A stretch of DNA of 64,000 bases, taken from JAHEDH01 sp963753285. Lineage in GTDB: Bacteria > Actinomycetota > Acidimicrobiia > Spongiisociales > ZC4RG35. A program made the translations under genes and the position numbers. Positions 1-8,989 of this stretch are shown here, piece after piece (the stretch's first letter is position 1; every line of letters begins with the position of its first letter). The notes below the pieces were generated by a model, which did no database searches, was not told the origin of the DNA, and worked only from the letters and a program-made list of their open reading frames with translations. Location of the stretch: the NCBI GenBank assembly GCA_963753285.1, contig CAVWBT010000001.1, positions 682,001 to 746,000 on the forward strand. The letters are read 5' to 3'.

Positions 1-93
1 TCGCACCACTCACCCAACAGACCGCACTCACCCAAGCGTGCGCCGTTCACCGGACTCAAGGCGACGACCGGCGCGGCCGATACACCATCCATC

Positions 94-834
94 ATGTCGA
101 TGGTTCGCTGCCCCACGTGCAACAAGAAGATCGACACGAGCTTCTACGGCGCGTGTCTCGATTGCGGGACGATGCTCCCGATCGCAGGTCAGGAGCCGTC
201 GACTCATGCCCCCATGCCGATGCCAGAACCGGTGCCGGCTGCGACGTCACAGCCCGAGCCCTTCGAAGAGCCGGCATCGCAGGTCGAAGCGTCCGCATCG
301 TCAGGGCCCGGCGTGGCGGCTCGCATCGGCGGCGGACTCCTGATCCGTCTTCTTCTGGTCGGGGTGTTCATCGGCGGGGGCGCGATCTGGGGGTTCTTCA
401 CGAGCGCCGACCGCGGCAGCGACGGCGCCATCGTCGACTCGGGAACGCTCGATGCGGACGAGCTCCAGGTCGGCGACTGCCTCGACTGGCCCGGGTCGGG
501 CGGCGACGGCGTCGAGGTGTTCGAATCGGTGCGGGCTCGCCCGTGCAGTGAGCCTCACGACATGGAGGTCTATGCCGTTCTCGAGTATCCGTCGGTCTCC
601 GGCACCTCGTACCCGGGTGACGAGATCCTCACCGACTGGGGCTTCGACAAGTGCTTCGGCGGCTTCCAGCAGTACATCGGGGCGGCCTACCAGTCGGTTC
701 CCGACATCGACATCACCATCTTCTGGCCGAGCGAGGAAGCGTGGGATCAGGACGACCGCACGGTCCACTGTCTGATGATCCCCTATGAGGACGGCGTGAA
801 GCTCACCGGGAGCCTGCTCGGCAGAGACGCCTGA
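94..834 (+). CDS. zinc-ribbon, single-TM, Septum_form-like protein
   Basis: The 246-residue protein opens with a zinc ribbon (CPTC near residue 6, then CLDC about 15 residues on). A Pro/Glu/Ala-rich linker follows, then one hydrophobic segment at about residues 83-100, and an exported C-terminal domain. That domain contains GDCLDW and a later CSEPHD, the cysteine pattern of the actinobacterial 'septum formation' family, so a membrane-anchored extracytoplasmic domain is inferred. The biochemical role is not known. ATG 94 is used; ATG 100 is an alternative. The next gene begins 13 bases after the stop, so co-transcription is possible. Confidence 0.7.
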   Translation: MSMVRCPTCNKKIDTSFYGACLDCGTMLPIAGQEPSTHAPMPMPEPVPAATSQPEPFEEPASQVEASASSGPGVAARIGGGLLIRLLLVGVFIGGGAIWGFFTSADRGSDGAIVDSGTLDADELQVGDCLDWPGSGGDGVEVFESVRARPCSEPHDMEVYAVLEYPSVSGTSYPGDEILTDWGFDKCFGGFQQYIGAAYQSVPDIDITIFWPSEEAWDQDDRTVHCLMIPYEDGVKLTGSLLGRDA

Positions 835-847
835 TCGAGCGCCTACC

Positions 848-2029
848 GTGGCGGTCGTGACCGATCGCTTGACACTCAGAATCGACGCCATGGCCAACGG
901 CGGCGACGGCATCGCCCGTCGTGACGGCAAGGCCGTGTTCGTGCCAGGCGCGATCCCCGGCGACGTCGCCGAGATCGAGATCGTCGAGGCGAAGAAGCGC
1001 TTCGAGCGCGGCCGCCTCATCGCGATCACAGACCCATCCCCGAATCGGGTCGACGCGCCGTGTCGCTATTTCGGCGTGTGCGGAGGCTGCGCGTGGCAGC
1101 ACGCCGACTATGAGGCCCAGTTGGAGTGGAAGATGTCGACCGTCGCTGGTCAGCTTCGGCATCTCGGAGGGATCGAACAGGTCGACGTTCGACCGATCAT
1201 CGCATCGGGCGAGCCCTACCACTACCGCAACCGGATCGACTTGCACGTGGATCGGGGTCGCCCGGCGCTCGTACGAAGTGGCTCGAACGAGCTGGTGCCG
1301 ATCGACGTGTGCCTGCTGGCAGACGAGGCGTTGGTTGACCTGTTCGGTCGGCTGGGCGACCTCCGGGGCGTTGATCGCCTCAGCTTGCGGACTGGTGTGA
1401 ACACCGGTGAGACGATCGTGGTCCTGGACGGCGAGCTCCCGGTTTCCTCAGACGATTGGGGTGTGCCGTTCGGCGGGGACGACGTCGTGTTCCACGAGGT
1501 GGTCGCCGGCCACGTGTTCCAGATCACCGGCACGGCGTTCTTCCAGAACAACACCGCCGGTGCCGAGTCGCTCGTCGGGTTGGTCGCAGACGCCGCCACG
1601 ATCGAGTCCGGAGACCGGGTCCTCGACGCCTACGCAGGGGGCGGGTTGTTCACGGCGACCGTGACCGGCGAGGCCGACGAGGTCGTTGCGATCGAGTCCG
1701 ACACACTCGCACTCGAGGATCTCCTCGCCAACACCGACGTCGAGGTGATCGAGGCGGACGTCGCAGCCGGACTGGCCGAGCTCCCGGCAGACTGGGATGT
1801 GGTGATCGTCGACCCTCCGCGAGTCGGGCTCGGCCCCGCGGTCACCGGACTGCTCGCCGAGCTGAGGCCCGGTGTCATCGCTTCCGTCTCCTGCGACGTT
1901 GCGAGCTTCGCCAGAGACGCCTCCGCGCTGATCGCGGGCGGCTACGTGCTCGAATGGGTGCAGCCCGTGGACATGTTCCCCCAGACGCCGCACATCGAGA
2001 CGGTCTCTCGCTTCACGCTCGCCCGCTGA
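848..2029 (+). CDS. class I SAM-dependent RNA (uracil-C5) methyltransferase, TrmA/RlmD family
   Basis: It is predicted to methylate C5 of a uridine in tRNA or 23S rRNA. A TRAM-like N-terminal segment (about residues 5-65) precedes a cysteine cluster (C72, C78, C81) suited to a 4Fe-4S centre. The SAM-binding loop reads DAYAGGGLFT near residue 260 and the catalytic motif is DPP at 322-324. The nucleophilic cysteine lies in SVSCD (about 349), followed by the usual C-terminal glutamate in HIETVSRF. At 393 residues it is slightly shorter than E. coli RlmD. GTG 848 is chosen because TRAM-like sequence begins directly after it. Family assignment is firm; the exact target base is not. Confidence 0.88.
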   Translation: MAVVTDRLTLRIDAMANGGDGIARRDGKAVFVPGAIPGDVAEIEIVEAKKRFERGRLIAITDPSPNRVDAPCRYFGVCGGCAWQHADYEAQLEWKMSTVAGQLRHLGGIEQVDVRPIIASGEPYHYRNRIDLHVDRGRPALVRSGSNELVPIDVCLLADEALVDLFGRLGDLRGVDRLSLRTGVNTGETIVVLDGELPVSSDDWGVPFGGDDVVFHEVVAGHVFQITGTAFFQNNTAGAESLVGLVADAATIESGDRVLDAYAGGGLFTATVTGEADEVVAIESDTLALEDLLANTDVEVIEADVAAGLAELPADWDVVIVDPPRVGLGPAVTGLLAELRPGVIASVSCDVASFARDASALIAGGYVLEWVQPVDMFPQTPHIETVSRFTLAR

Positions 2030-2136
2030 CCTCACTCGACATGGCGGAGGTCCGGACACGAGCCGGCACCCGGTCGCCCCGCGGGAACCTCACGGTCGGT
2101 GGTCGTCGTCACACGGTGGACCGAAGGAGGTCACCG

Positions 2137-3489
2137 ATGAACGAGAACCGACTGAAACTGATCGTGCTGGCCGTGATCGTCGCCCTGGTGGCCGCTGCCT
2201 GCGGGGGTGACGACGACAGCGCCGAATCCATCGCACCGACGATGACCGAACAGGCCGGCACCGACACCGACTCGGGCGATTTCGCCATCGGCGACGGCGG
2301 AGCGGAACGCTCCGACGCCGACGTCGACGACGCCGGCATGGAGAGTCCCGACGCGGACCCGCTCGGATCCGGAGCGCTCACCGTCCAGGCGAATCCGATC
2401 GACCTCGGTCGCGACATCATCTATACGGCTTCGATCGCCGTCGAGGTCATCGACGTCGCCGAAGCGACCAGTGAGGCGAGCAGGATCATGCAGCGTTTCG
2501 GCGGACTGCTGTTCGGACAGGAGACCACCGGGGGGACCGAGCCACGCACGGTGCTCGTCTTCCGGGTACTGCCCGAGGACTTCTCCGCAGCGCTGGACGC
2601 ACTCGGATCGATCGGCACGGTCCGCAACCAACAGGTGTCCGCCGACGACGTGACCGAGCGTGTCGTGGACCTCGAGAGCCGGATCAACACGGCGGCGGCG
2701 AGCGTCGAACGCCTGCGCACGCTCTTGGAGAACGCCACCAACATCAACGACATCGCCGATCTCGAGAACCAGCTCCTCCAGCGCGAAACGAATCTCGAGA
2801 CGCTGCGGGGCCAGCTCCGCACCGTGCAGGATCAGGTCGACCTCGCCACCATCACCCTGACGATCACCGAAGCCATCATTCGGCCGTCGATCGACGTGTC
2901 TGTGACGTCGTATCCGGGCACCGCCGATGAAGGCCTGTCGTGCCCCGGATCCGTCAATCTCGTCGTCGACGAGGGGACGCTGACCACCGTCTGCTTCGAG
3001 ATCCGCAACTCCGGTGACGTCCGCCTGACCGGCATCGAACTGGTCGATCCGGTGCTCGAGATCGAGCTCGACGACCTGTCGCCCGTGTTCCTCCAACCGG
3101 AGGAGATCCTCGAGCCGGGCCAGTCATCGGTCTACTACTTGGAGCTGACTGCCGACCAGACGCTGAGGTTGCAGACCCGAGTGTCGGCGATCGCAATCGA
3201 TGAGGAGGGCCAACCCCTGGAGGGTCGCGGCGTCGCCGACACTGCGACGGCGACGGTCCAAGCCGCCGATCCCGGAGGGCTGCCGACGTTCCGTGATGGG
3301 ATCGAGGCCTCCTGGGCAGCACTCGTGACCTTGGGCGAGCTTCTCGTGCTCGCCGTCGGGGCACTGATTCCGTTCGCGTGGATCGTTCCGATCGTCTGGC
3401 TGGTTCGGCGGCGTCGCACGACGCAGCCCGGTGTCGTCACTCGCAGTGACGAGGAGCCGGAAACCGAGCCGGACCTGGTGGACGCCTGA
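2137..3489 (+). CDS. DUF4349 lipoprotein with C-terminal membrane anchor
   Basis: This 450-residue exported protein begins at an ATG with AGGAGG six bases upstream. A signal peptide ends in a lipobox (LVAAAC, Cys22) and is followed by an acidic Asp/Ser-rich linker. Residues about 90-245 match the DUF4349 layout: a beta-rich part, then a long coiled coil (about 175-230) with repeated Asn/Leu/Glu heptads. A CARDB/DUF11-like beta domain follows (about 250-385), then a hydrophobic segment near 405-430 and a short basic tail. The family is envelope-associated and of unknown function. The gene ends at a strong hairpin shared with the convergent lipoprotein gene. Confidence 0.82.
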   Translation: MNENRLKLIVLAVIVALVAAACGGDDDSAESIAPTMTEQAGTDTDSGDFAIGDGGAERSDADVDDAGMESPDADPLGSGALTVQANPIDLGRDIIYTASIAVEVIDVAEATSEASRIMQRFGGLLFGQETTGGTEPRTVLVFRVLPEDFSAALDALGSIGTVRNQQVSADDVTERVVDLESRINTAAASVERLRTLLENATNINDIADLENQLLQRETNLETLRGQLRTVQDQVDLATITLTITEAIIRPSIDVSVTSYPGTADEGLSCPGSVNLVVDEGTLTTVCFEIRNSGDVRLTGIELVDPVLEIELDDLSPVFLQPEEILEPGQSSVYYLELTADQTLRLQTRVSAIAIDEEGQPLEGRGVADTATATVQAADPGGLPTFRDGIEASWAALVTLGELLVLAVGALIPFAWIVPIVWLVRRRRTTQPGVVTRSDEEPETEPDLVDA

Positions 3490-3496
3490 GTGCCGG

Positions 3497-3534
3497 GTCG
3501 CCCGTCGCTGCGGATCCCAGCAGCGACGGGCGAC
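3497..3534. terminator. bidirectional hairpin terminator
   Basis: A perfect 14-bp inverted repeat (GTCGCCCGTCGCTG at 3497-3510 against 3521-3534) surrounds a 10-base loop. It sits between two convergent genes that end at 3489 and 3547. No long T-tract follows on either side, as is common in GC-rich actinobacteria. Confidence 0.7.
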
Positions 3535-3546
3535 ACGACGCGGTCG

Positions 3547-4107
3547 TCACTCGCCGAAGCCGGTGGCGCCGAGCACCTCTTGGCAGATCGCGATCGCGGC
3601 ATCGAACCCCGGGGCCGTGAAAGGGACTTCGTCAGAAGGGAACGGCGAACCGACACCCGAGAAAGCCGGATCGGGATCCGGGAAGTTCTCGACCCCCTGG
3701 GCCCTGACGCATTCGGCGAACGCCGCGAGTTGGCTGACGATGACCGTCTGGAGCTCGGGATCACGGCGCAGGTCGAGCGCTCCGACACTCGTCAGGATGG
3801 AGGCGCATTCCGTCAAGGCACGGCGGAACTCGACGCTCGACGTGTCGATCCCTGATCGGAGGTCATCGAGAACGGGCCTTCCCTGCGCATCGAGGCGGAT
3901 CTCGGGGGTGTCGAGCCCTTGGGCGCGTATACACGCCTCGAACTCGAGGGTGGCTTGCTCGATCCCGAGCCGTCCGAGCGTTGTCGTCGTCGACGCTGCC
4001 GGTTCGATCGACCCGCCGTCACCTCCCGGATTCGGAGCGTCACCAGGCTGTTGCACACAAGCCGACACCAGCACGGCGATCACCAGAACGTGAAAGGGAC
4101 GGGGCAT
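3547..4107 (-). CDS. secreted lipoprotein with repeated C-x-R-x-x-G motif
   Basis: A 186-residue predicted lipoprotein starts at the ATG before its signal peptide, whose lipobox is VLVSAC (Cys17). The mature part carries two related motifs: ACIRAQGLDTPEI in the first half and ECVRAQGVENFPDPDP in the second. This is the pattern of a widespread actinobacterial family of small exported proteins with a CMRxxGVPxFPDP-like signature. The paired motifs suggest an internal duplication. Function is unknown. A longer in-frame start at 4203 exists, but it would put charged, non-hydrophobic residues ahead of the signal peptide. Confidence 0.75.
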   Translation of the reverse strand: MPRPFHVLVIAVLVSACVQQPGDAPNPGGDGGSIEPAASTTTTLGRLGIEQATLEFEACIRAQGLDTPEIRLDAQGRPVLDDLRSGIDTSSVEFRRALTECASILTSVGALDLRRDPELQTVIVSQLAAFAECVRAQGVENFPDPDPAFSGVGSPFPSDEVPFTAPGFDAAIAICQEVLGATGFGE

Positions 4108-4203
4108 GTGGGCAGCGTAGAGCCGCAAGGAACATGTCCAGAGCCGGACAGCATGACGGGGCGACCCATGGCCGCCCCGCCTTACTGCCCCGATGCCTCT
4201 CAA

Positions 4204-4458
4204 TCAGCGGCTGTGCCGAGCTTGACCGAAGCCCGCCGGCGCTAGGAGGTCCGATTCTGTCGGCCCACCAGCGAATATCGATCCTCGATTCCCCGATCCG
4301 AACAGCCCCGGGTTGGCGCCGGAAACCGTCTTGTCGGAGATGTCGAGTTCTACCGCTCCGCACTGCCTGCATGTTGACCTTGCGATTCCCACACCCACCG
4401 CAATCGGTGCGGAGAGATCGTGCCGGCCAGCCCTGCATTCTGTTGTCGCCCGTGGCAT
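4204..4458 (-). CDS. small zinc-ribbon protein of unknown function
   Basis: The frame encodes about 84 residues and contains Cys8-x4-His13 and then Cys30-x2-Cys33, a plausible zinc site. The motif text is CRAGRH and later CRQCGAVELDI. The C-terminal half (GLFGSGNRGSIFA) has no recognisable domain. The ATG at 4458 has a GAGGG purine tract at a suitable distance; an ATG at 4491 would add 11 residues. It is read as a real small gene because the cysteine spacing and the following beta-strand-like sequence make sense. I cannot name a family. It would start about 280 bases from the end of the Fe-S oxidoreductase gene on the same strand. Confidence 0.5.
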   Translation of the reverse strand: MPRATTECRAGRHDLSAPIAVGVGIARSTCRQCGAVELDISDKTVSGANPGLFGSGNRGSIFAGGPTESDLLAPAGFGQARHSR

Positions 4459-4671
4459 CTCGATAGCCCTCTTGTCCCTGCCCTTACCCAAGGATCAATG
4501 TACAAACACTCTCCGTGAACTTGAGCACCATTCGGATTACGCGCGTTTGAACTAGTCACCCACGTCGGCCCGACCTGAATCGCACGGAACGAAGGGTCGC
4601 GTGGTGCGATCGAATCAGATCCGCGGAATGCTCACCGAGGTCGCTCAGAGCGCGCAACTTGCTCAACGTCT

Positions 4672-4736
4672 CAGGTCCCAGGTCTCAAGTCGTCGCACCG
4701 AGGAACTTTGAACCTGGAACCTGCAACTTGGAACTT
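4672..4736. repeat. two short heptanucleotide arrays
   Basis: Three period-7 units (CAGGTCC, CAGGTCT, CAAGTCG) occupy 4672-4692. Five more of a different word (GGAACTT, TGAACCT, GGAACCT, GCAACTT, GGAACTT) occupy 4702-4736 and end four bases before the stop end of the Fe-S oxidoreductase gene. Both are imperfect but keep exact register. The rest of the stretch 4459-4671 shows nothing I can identify. Confidence 0.7.
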
Positions 4737-4740
4737 CCCG

Positions 4741-6948
4741 CTACTCGTACCCGTCCGTCATCAGTTGGGCGACGTCGCGGACACGTACGTCGTCGCCGCG
4801 GCCCAACTCCTTGACGCCGTCGTCGATCATCACGTAGCAATACGGGCACGACACGGCGATCTCGGTGGCCCCGGTGGCGAGCGCCTCCTCGGCGCGTTCG
4901 ATGTTGACCTTCTTGCCCGTGTGCTCCTCCATCCAGAAGCGGGAGCCGCCGGCACCACAACACAAGCCGCGGGTTCCGTGCCGAGGCATCTCGACCATTT
5001 CGACGTCACCGGAGGCGGCGACAACCTCCCGGGGCGCGACGTAGATGTCGTTGTGCCGTCCCAGGTAACAGGGGTCGTGGTAGGTGACCTTCTTCTTCGA
5101 CCCGGATCCGTTCGACGAGCCCTTGAGCCGATCCTGACGAACCAGTTCCGCCAGCACTTCGGTGTGATGCACCACCTCATAGTCCCCACCCATCTGCGGA
5201 TACTCGTTGGCGAGCGTGTTGAAGCAGTGCGGACATTGGGTGATGACCTTCTTCACGCCGAGGTCATCGAAGGTCTCGATGTTCTGGAGCGCCAGTTGCT
5301 GCCAGATGAACTCGTTGCCCGACCGCCGCGCCGGATCGCCGTTGCACATCTCGCGGGGGCCGAGGATGGCGAAGTCGATCTCGGCTTCGTGCAGAAGCTT
5401 GGCGAGGGAGATGGTGACGTGCTGGTTTCGATCGTCGAAGCTGCCGGCGCATCCCACGTACCAGAGGTACTCGGCGGAGTCGACGCCGTCCTCGCCCAGG
5501 ATCTTGACATCGAAGTCGAGCTTGGACGTCCAATCGGCTCGGTTGTGCTGGCCCATGCCCCACGGGTTTCCCTGGTTCTCCATGGCCATGTATGCCTTGC
5601 CGAGCTCCGACGGGAAGTTGGATTCCATGAGCGACAGGTAGCGGCGCATGTCGAGGATCTTGTCGAGGATCTCGATGTTGACAGGGCAGATCTCGTCGCA
5701 CGCCCGACAGGTCGTGCACGCCCAGACCTCCTCGGGCCGCACCCGCTGGAACACCGACTCGCCGTCGATGACGATCCCGGGCTCCATACCGACCGGTGGC
5801 GACACCACAGGGCTGCCACTCGCCGTCATCACCTGGCCGGTCTTGAGCACCATCTCCCTGGGGTCGAGCGGCTTGCCGGTGATGTTCGCCGGGCACACCG
5901 ACGTGCATCGCCCGCACACGGTGCAGGCGTCGGTGTCGAAGAGCTGCTTCCAGGTGAACTCGGAGATGGTGGAGGCGCCGATGACGTCGATGTCCTCCGC
6001 TTCGAGGAGGTTCGGCATCTGCTTCATGGCGCCCTTGGGGCGGTCTTTCGGCGAGAGGAACATGTTGGCCGGCGAGGTCACCATGTGACGCAGCTTGGTG
6101 GTGGGAAGGACCACCAGGAAGGCCGCGAACGACAGGGCGTGGGTGACCCACAGTGCCTGATGCCAACCGGCGGCGGTGGCCTCGGGAACCAGCGAGGACA
6201 GCGGATATCCGACGAACGACCAAACCTCGAAGTCGGGCTGGCCCATCACCCGGATACGAGCGGCCTCGGTGGCGAGCCCGGTGACGCCGATGATCGCCAG
6301 CGTGGCGAGGATCCATGCGTCTTCGGATCGGGTCTTCGATCGGAGTCGCCAGGGACGCTGCAGGTAGCGGCGGGCGAACGCCCAACCGAGCCCGCCGAGA
6401 TACACGAGTGAGGCTGCGTCGAGAACCGCCGAGTACCCCTGATAGAACGTGCCCTGGAGGAACTTGAGGTTCGACGGCAGGAGGTTGTCGATCTCGAGCG
6501 TGACGGTCCCGATGAACAGCACGATGAACCCGAAGTAGACCATGGAGTGCATCAGCCCGGCCTGCCGGTCGCGCATGAGCGTCTTCATCGACACACCGCG
6601 CTCGAAGGCCTTGTAGCGCTCGAGCCAATTGCCGGTTCGCCGCTCGGACTGTCCTCGCGACCAGTTCTTGGCGCGCAGGGAGAACAGATAGAACGTGACG
6701 CCGACGGTGATTCCGGTTCCGATGTAGAACGACGCCTTGACGAACCCGGGGATGTTGCCGAACACCTCTCGTCCGACTTCGGGCACGAATTTGGCGCTGA
6801 TCGAGCCGAGCGGCCACGCAGCCATGATGGCCAGGGCCGAGAGGACGCCCAGAGCGAGCAGGATCTGACTGGCGCCGGGGCGCCGGAAGCCTCCCGATCC
6901 GGACTCTGAGTTCTCGTCTGTCTCTGGGCGCTCGGCGGTCGCAGTCAT
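4741..6948 (-). CDS. membrane Fe-S oxidoreductase, EtfD/FadF-like (probable ETF:menaquinone oxidoreductase)
   Basis: The 735-residue protein joins an N-terminal membrane domain to soluble electron-transfer domains. The membrane domain is of the nitrate-reductase-gamma type, with hydrophobic segments near 30-50, 72-90, 132-152, 172-192, 212-230 and 262-282. Two 4Fe-4S motifs follow, CTVCGRCTSVCP at 342-353 and CTTCRACDEICP at 411-422. Two heterodisulfide-reductase-type CCG domains come next, with VGC near 500, CPHC at 572, DPCYLGR at 625, CCGAGG at 663 and CPYC at 701. Actinobacterial relatives such as Rv0338c/EtfD pass electrons from electron-transfer flavoprotein to menaquinone in fatty-acid oxidation. 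No etfAB is in the window. It is divergent from the next gene, with about 100 bases between starts. Confidence 0.85.
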   Translation of the reverse strand: MTATAERPETDENSESGSGGFRRPGASQILLALGVLSALAIMAAWPLGSISAKFVPEVGREVFGNIPGFVKASFYIGTGITVGVTFYLFSLRAKNWSRGQSERRTGNWLERYKAFERGVSMKTLMRDRQAGLMHSMVYFGFIVLFIGTVTLEIDNLLPSNLKFLQGTFYQGYSAVLDAASLVYLGGLGWAFARRYLQRPWRLRSKTRSEDAWILATLAIIGVTGLATEAARIRVMGQPDFEVWSFVGYPLSSLVPEATAAGWHQALWVTHALSFAAFLVVLPTTKLRHMVTSPANMFLSPKDRPKGAMKQMPNLLEAEDIDVIGASTISEFTWKQLFDTDACTVCGRCTSVCPANITGKPLDPREMVLKTGQVMTASGSPVVSPPVGMEPGIVIDGESVFQRVRPEEVWACTTCRACDEICPVNIEILDKILDMRRYLSLMESNFPSELGKAYMAMENQGNPWGMGQHNRADWTSKLDFDVKILGEDGVDSAEYLWYVGCAGSFDDRNQHVTISLAKLLHEAEIDFAILGPREMCNGDPARRSGNEFIWQQLALQNIETFDDLGVKKVITQCPHCFNTLANEYPQMGGDYEVVHHTEVLAELVRQDRLKGSSNGSGSKKKVTYHDPCYLGRHNDIYVAPREVVAASGDVEMVEMPRHGTRGLCCGAGGSRFWMEEHTGKKVNIERAEEALATGATEIAVSCPYCYVMIDDGVKELGRGDDVRVRDVAQLMTDGYE

Positions 6949-7045
6949 GGCGCATGGAGTCTACGTCGCAGGGCCCCTCCCACTCAAAAACTTGAACGAA
7001 GACTCAAAGATCTGGTTGTGGCCGCGACTTGGCAGAATCCCCACG

Positions 7046-7591
7046 GTGTTCGATCAACTGCTCTCCCACCCTGACGTCTCCGAACACGTCGAGCTCGCTT
7101 CGTCCGTGGGCGTGATGGCGCTCCACGGTGGCATCGAGAAGGAGACGGACGCGATCGCAGCCGAGATCGCCTCGCGAACGGGTGCGTCGCTCTATCTGGT
7201 TCGCCAGAGCGAGCGCCTCCGCTGGCACGTCCCTTCGATCCACTGCGACCCCGGGGCGAGCGAGCGGCTGGCGTCCTTCCTCGACCATGTCGACGTGGTG
7301 GTGTCGGTCCACGGCTTCGGTCGACGCCACCTCAAACGCACCGTGCTCGTCGGAGGGGCCGCCGACGGCCTGGCAGCCGACATGTCGCGACGTCTGCGGA
7401 GCGCCACCGGCCTCAATGTGCTCACCGGCGACGAGATCCCGCGGGGGCTGAGGGGACGACATCCGGCGAACCCGGTGAATCTGCCACGACACGGTGGTGT
7501 GCAATTGGAGCTCTCACAAAGCTGCCGTCATGAGCCGCACGTCGAGTCGCTCATCTCCACCGTCTCGAGTTTCGTGCGAGATCGACAGTGA
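7046..7591 (+). CDS. poly-gamma-glutamate hydrolase family protein
   Basis: A 181-residue cytoplasmic protein resembles the phage/bacterial poly-gamma-glutamate hydrolase (PghP) family of zinc peptidases. Landmarks are VMALHGGIEKETDAIA near residue 25, with the His-Gly-Gly-x-Glu metal-site motif, then WHVPSIHCDP, VVVSVHGFGR and a C-terminal VQLELSQ. The GTG at 7046 begins the conserved region directly; the longer in-frame ATG at 6947 adds 33 uncharacteristic residues and would overlap the divergent gene. No signal peptide is seen, so the natural substrate is uncertain and may be an intracellular gamma-glutamyl compound. Confidence 0.75.
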   Translation: MFDQLLSHPDVSEHVELASSVGVMALHGGIEKETDAIAAEIASRTGASLYLVRQSERLRWHVPSIHCDPGASERLASFLDHVDVVVSVHGFGRRHLKRTVLVGGAADGLAADMSRRLRSATGLNVLTGDEIPRGLRGRHPANPVNLPRHGGVQLELSQSCRHEPHVESLISTVSSFVRDRQ

Positions 7592-7594
7592 TCG

Positions 7595-8047
7595 TCAGTC
7601 GAGCTCGAGGAGACTCTCGAGCCTGCCGACGTGCCCCTTTGCTCTGACGTTCCTCAGCTCATGGAGGATCGTGCCGTCGGCGTCGATCACGAACGTCGAC
7701 CGGATGAGGCCCTCGTACTCGCGTCCGTAGTTGATCTTCGTTCCCCACGCCCCGAAGGCCTCTGCAACGACGTGGTTCGGGTCGGAGAGCAGCGGGAAGG
7801 GAAGACCGTGCTTGTCGCGGAATGCCTGGTTCCGCTCCGGCTCATCTGGGCTGATCCCGATGATCCGGTACCCCGCCTCGGTGAACATCGAGTAGTCGTC
7901 ACGGAAGTCACATGCCTCGGCGGTACAGCCCGGGGTCATCGCCGCCGGATAGAAGAAGATGATCAATCGGGATCCGAGCAGATCCTTCAGTGAGACGGAT
8001 CCGCCCTCTGAGTCGGTGAGCGTGAACCCCGGCGCCTGCTGCATCAT
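7595..8047 (-). CDS. peroxiredoxin, Bcp/PrxQ type
   Basis: A thiol peroxidase of 150 residues that reduces hydroperoxides. The peroxidatic motif TPGCTAEACDF places the peroxidatic Cys at 41 and the resolving Cys at 46, the classic atypical 2-Cys spacing. The thioredoxin-fold elements FFYPAAMTPGC, GISPDEPERNQAF and RSTFVIDADG are all in order. Its ATGATG start overlaps the TGA of proline dehydrogenase, so the two are translationally coupled. Such coupling may offset oxidant made by the flavoprotein dehydrogenase (inference). Confidence 0.9.
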   Translation of the reverse strand: MMQQAPGFTLTDSEGGSVSLKDLLGSRLIIFFYPAAMTPGCTAEACDFRDDYSMFTEAGYRIIGISPDEPERNQAFRDKHGLPFPLLSDPNHVVAEAFGAWGTKINYGREYEGLIRSTFVIDADGTILHELRNVRAKGHVGRLESLLELD

Positions 8048-8958
8048 CGCCGACCGACCAGCGCTCGGGCGAAGAAGGTCAGATTGGCGGGACGCTCGGC
8101 GAGTCGACGGGTCAGATAGGCGTACCACTCGGAGCCGAACGGCACATAGATCCGGACGGGGGTCCCGGCGTCGGCCAACTCGGTCTGAAGCGCAGGGCGA
8201 ACGCCGTACAGCATCTGCATCTCCCACGGGCCGGACCGTCGGCCCGCCAGCTTGAGCGCCAGGTCGATCAGGCGCCCATCGTGGGTGGCGATCGCCGGCC
8301 TGACCTCGTCTGCTCCCATCAGCCGCTCGAGCAGACGGGCGAACGCAGCATCGACATCGTCGTCGTTCTGGAAGGCGATTCCCGGCGGCTCGACGTAGGC
8401 GCCCTTGCACAGGCGAATGTGGCCTCCGAGTGGGATCAGACGCTCGAGGTCCTCGGGGGTGCGATGCAGATACGCCTGGAGACACAGACCGAGGTTCCCG
8501 TGGTTGCGTTGGGCGCGCTCGTAGACCTCGACGGTCGCATCGGTGAACTCCGACGCCTCCATGTCCACACTCACCGTCGAACCGATCTCCCCGGCGCGTG
8601 TCGCCAGCCGCTCGAGGCTCTGTGCTGCGAGACCACGGTCGAACGAGAGGCCGAGTTGGGTGAGCTTGATCGAGACGTTCCCGGCGATCCCATCGGAAGC
8701 GATGCGGTCGATCGACTCGACGTATCGCGCCGCAGCGAGCAGCGCCGAGTCCCGGTCGTGCACTTCTTCCCCCAACAGGTCGAGCGACACGGTCAGGCCG
8801 CGCTCGTTCAGCTCACGGGCCGTCCCCGCCGCCGAGTCGAGGTCGTCCCCGGCCACGAAACGCTCTGCCACCGCTCGCCCGGGCGCGGTTCCGGTGAAGG
8901 TCTTGGTGACCAGCGGATGCTGGGTTGCGGCCAGCACGACTCGCGAGAAGACGCTCAT
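8044..8958 (-). CDS. proline dehydrogenase
   Basis: This FAD enzyme oxidises proline to 1-pyrroline-5-carboxylate. At 304 residues it is a monofunctional ProDH of the PutA barrel family. Characteristic segments are VSIKLTQLGLSFD, VSVDMEAS, RLCKGAYVEP, ATHDGRLID and the C-terminal substrate-binding YVPFGSEWYAYLTRRLAERP. It overlaps the peroxiredoxin gene downstream. P5C reductase, the opposite reaction of the cycle, lies just upstream on the same strand. A P5C dehydrogenase gene is in the window at 36.9 kb, completing proline catabolism. Confidence 0.92.
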   Translation of the reverse strand: MSVFSRVVLAATQHPLVTKTFTGTAPGRAVAERFVAGDDLDSAAGTARELNERGLTVSLDLLGEEVHDRDSALLAAARYVESIDRIASDGIAGNVSIKLTQLGLSFDRGLAAQSLERLATRAGEIGSTVSVDMEASEFTDATVEVYERAQRNHGNLGLCLQAYLHRTPEDLERLIPLGGHIRLCKGAYVEPPGIAFQNDDDVDAAFARLLERLMGADEVRPAIATHDGRLIDLALKLAGRRSGPWEMQMLYGVRPALQTELADAGTPVRIYVPFGSEWYAYLTRRLAERPANLTFFARALVGRR

Positions 8959-8989
8959 TCCGTCAACCTACACCGTGGCCGGCTCGGGG

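Noticed and set aside
4708..6411. Long plus-strand open frame opposite the Fe-S oxidoreductase
   Set aside because: It is antisense to a gene with clear iron-sulfur motifs and its own translation has no recognisable domain; GC-rich third positions create such frames.
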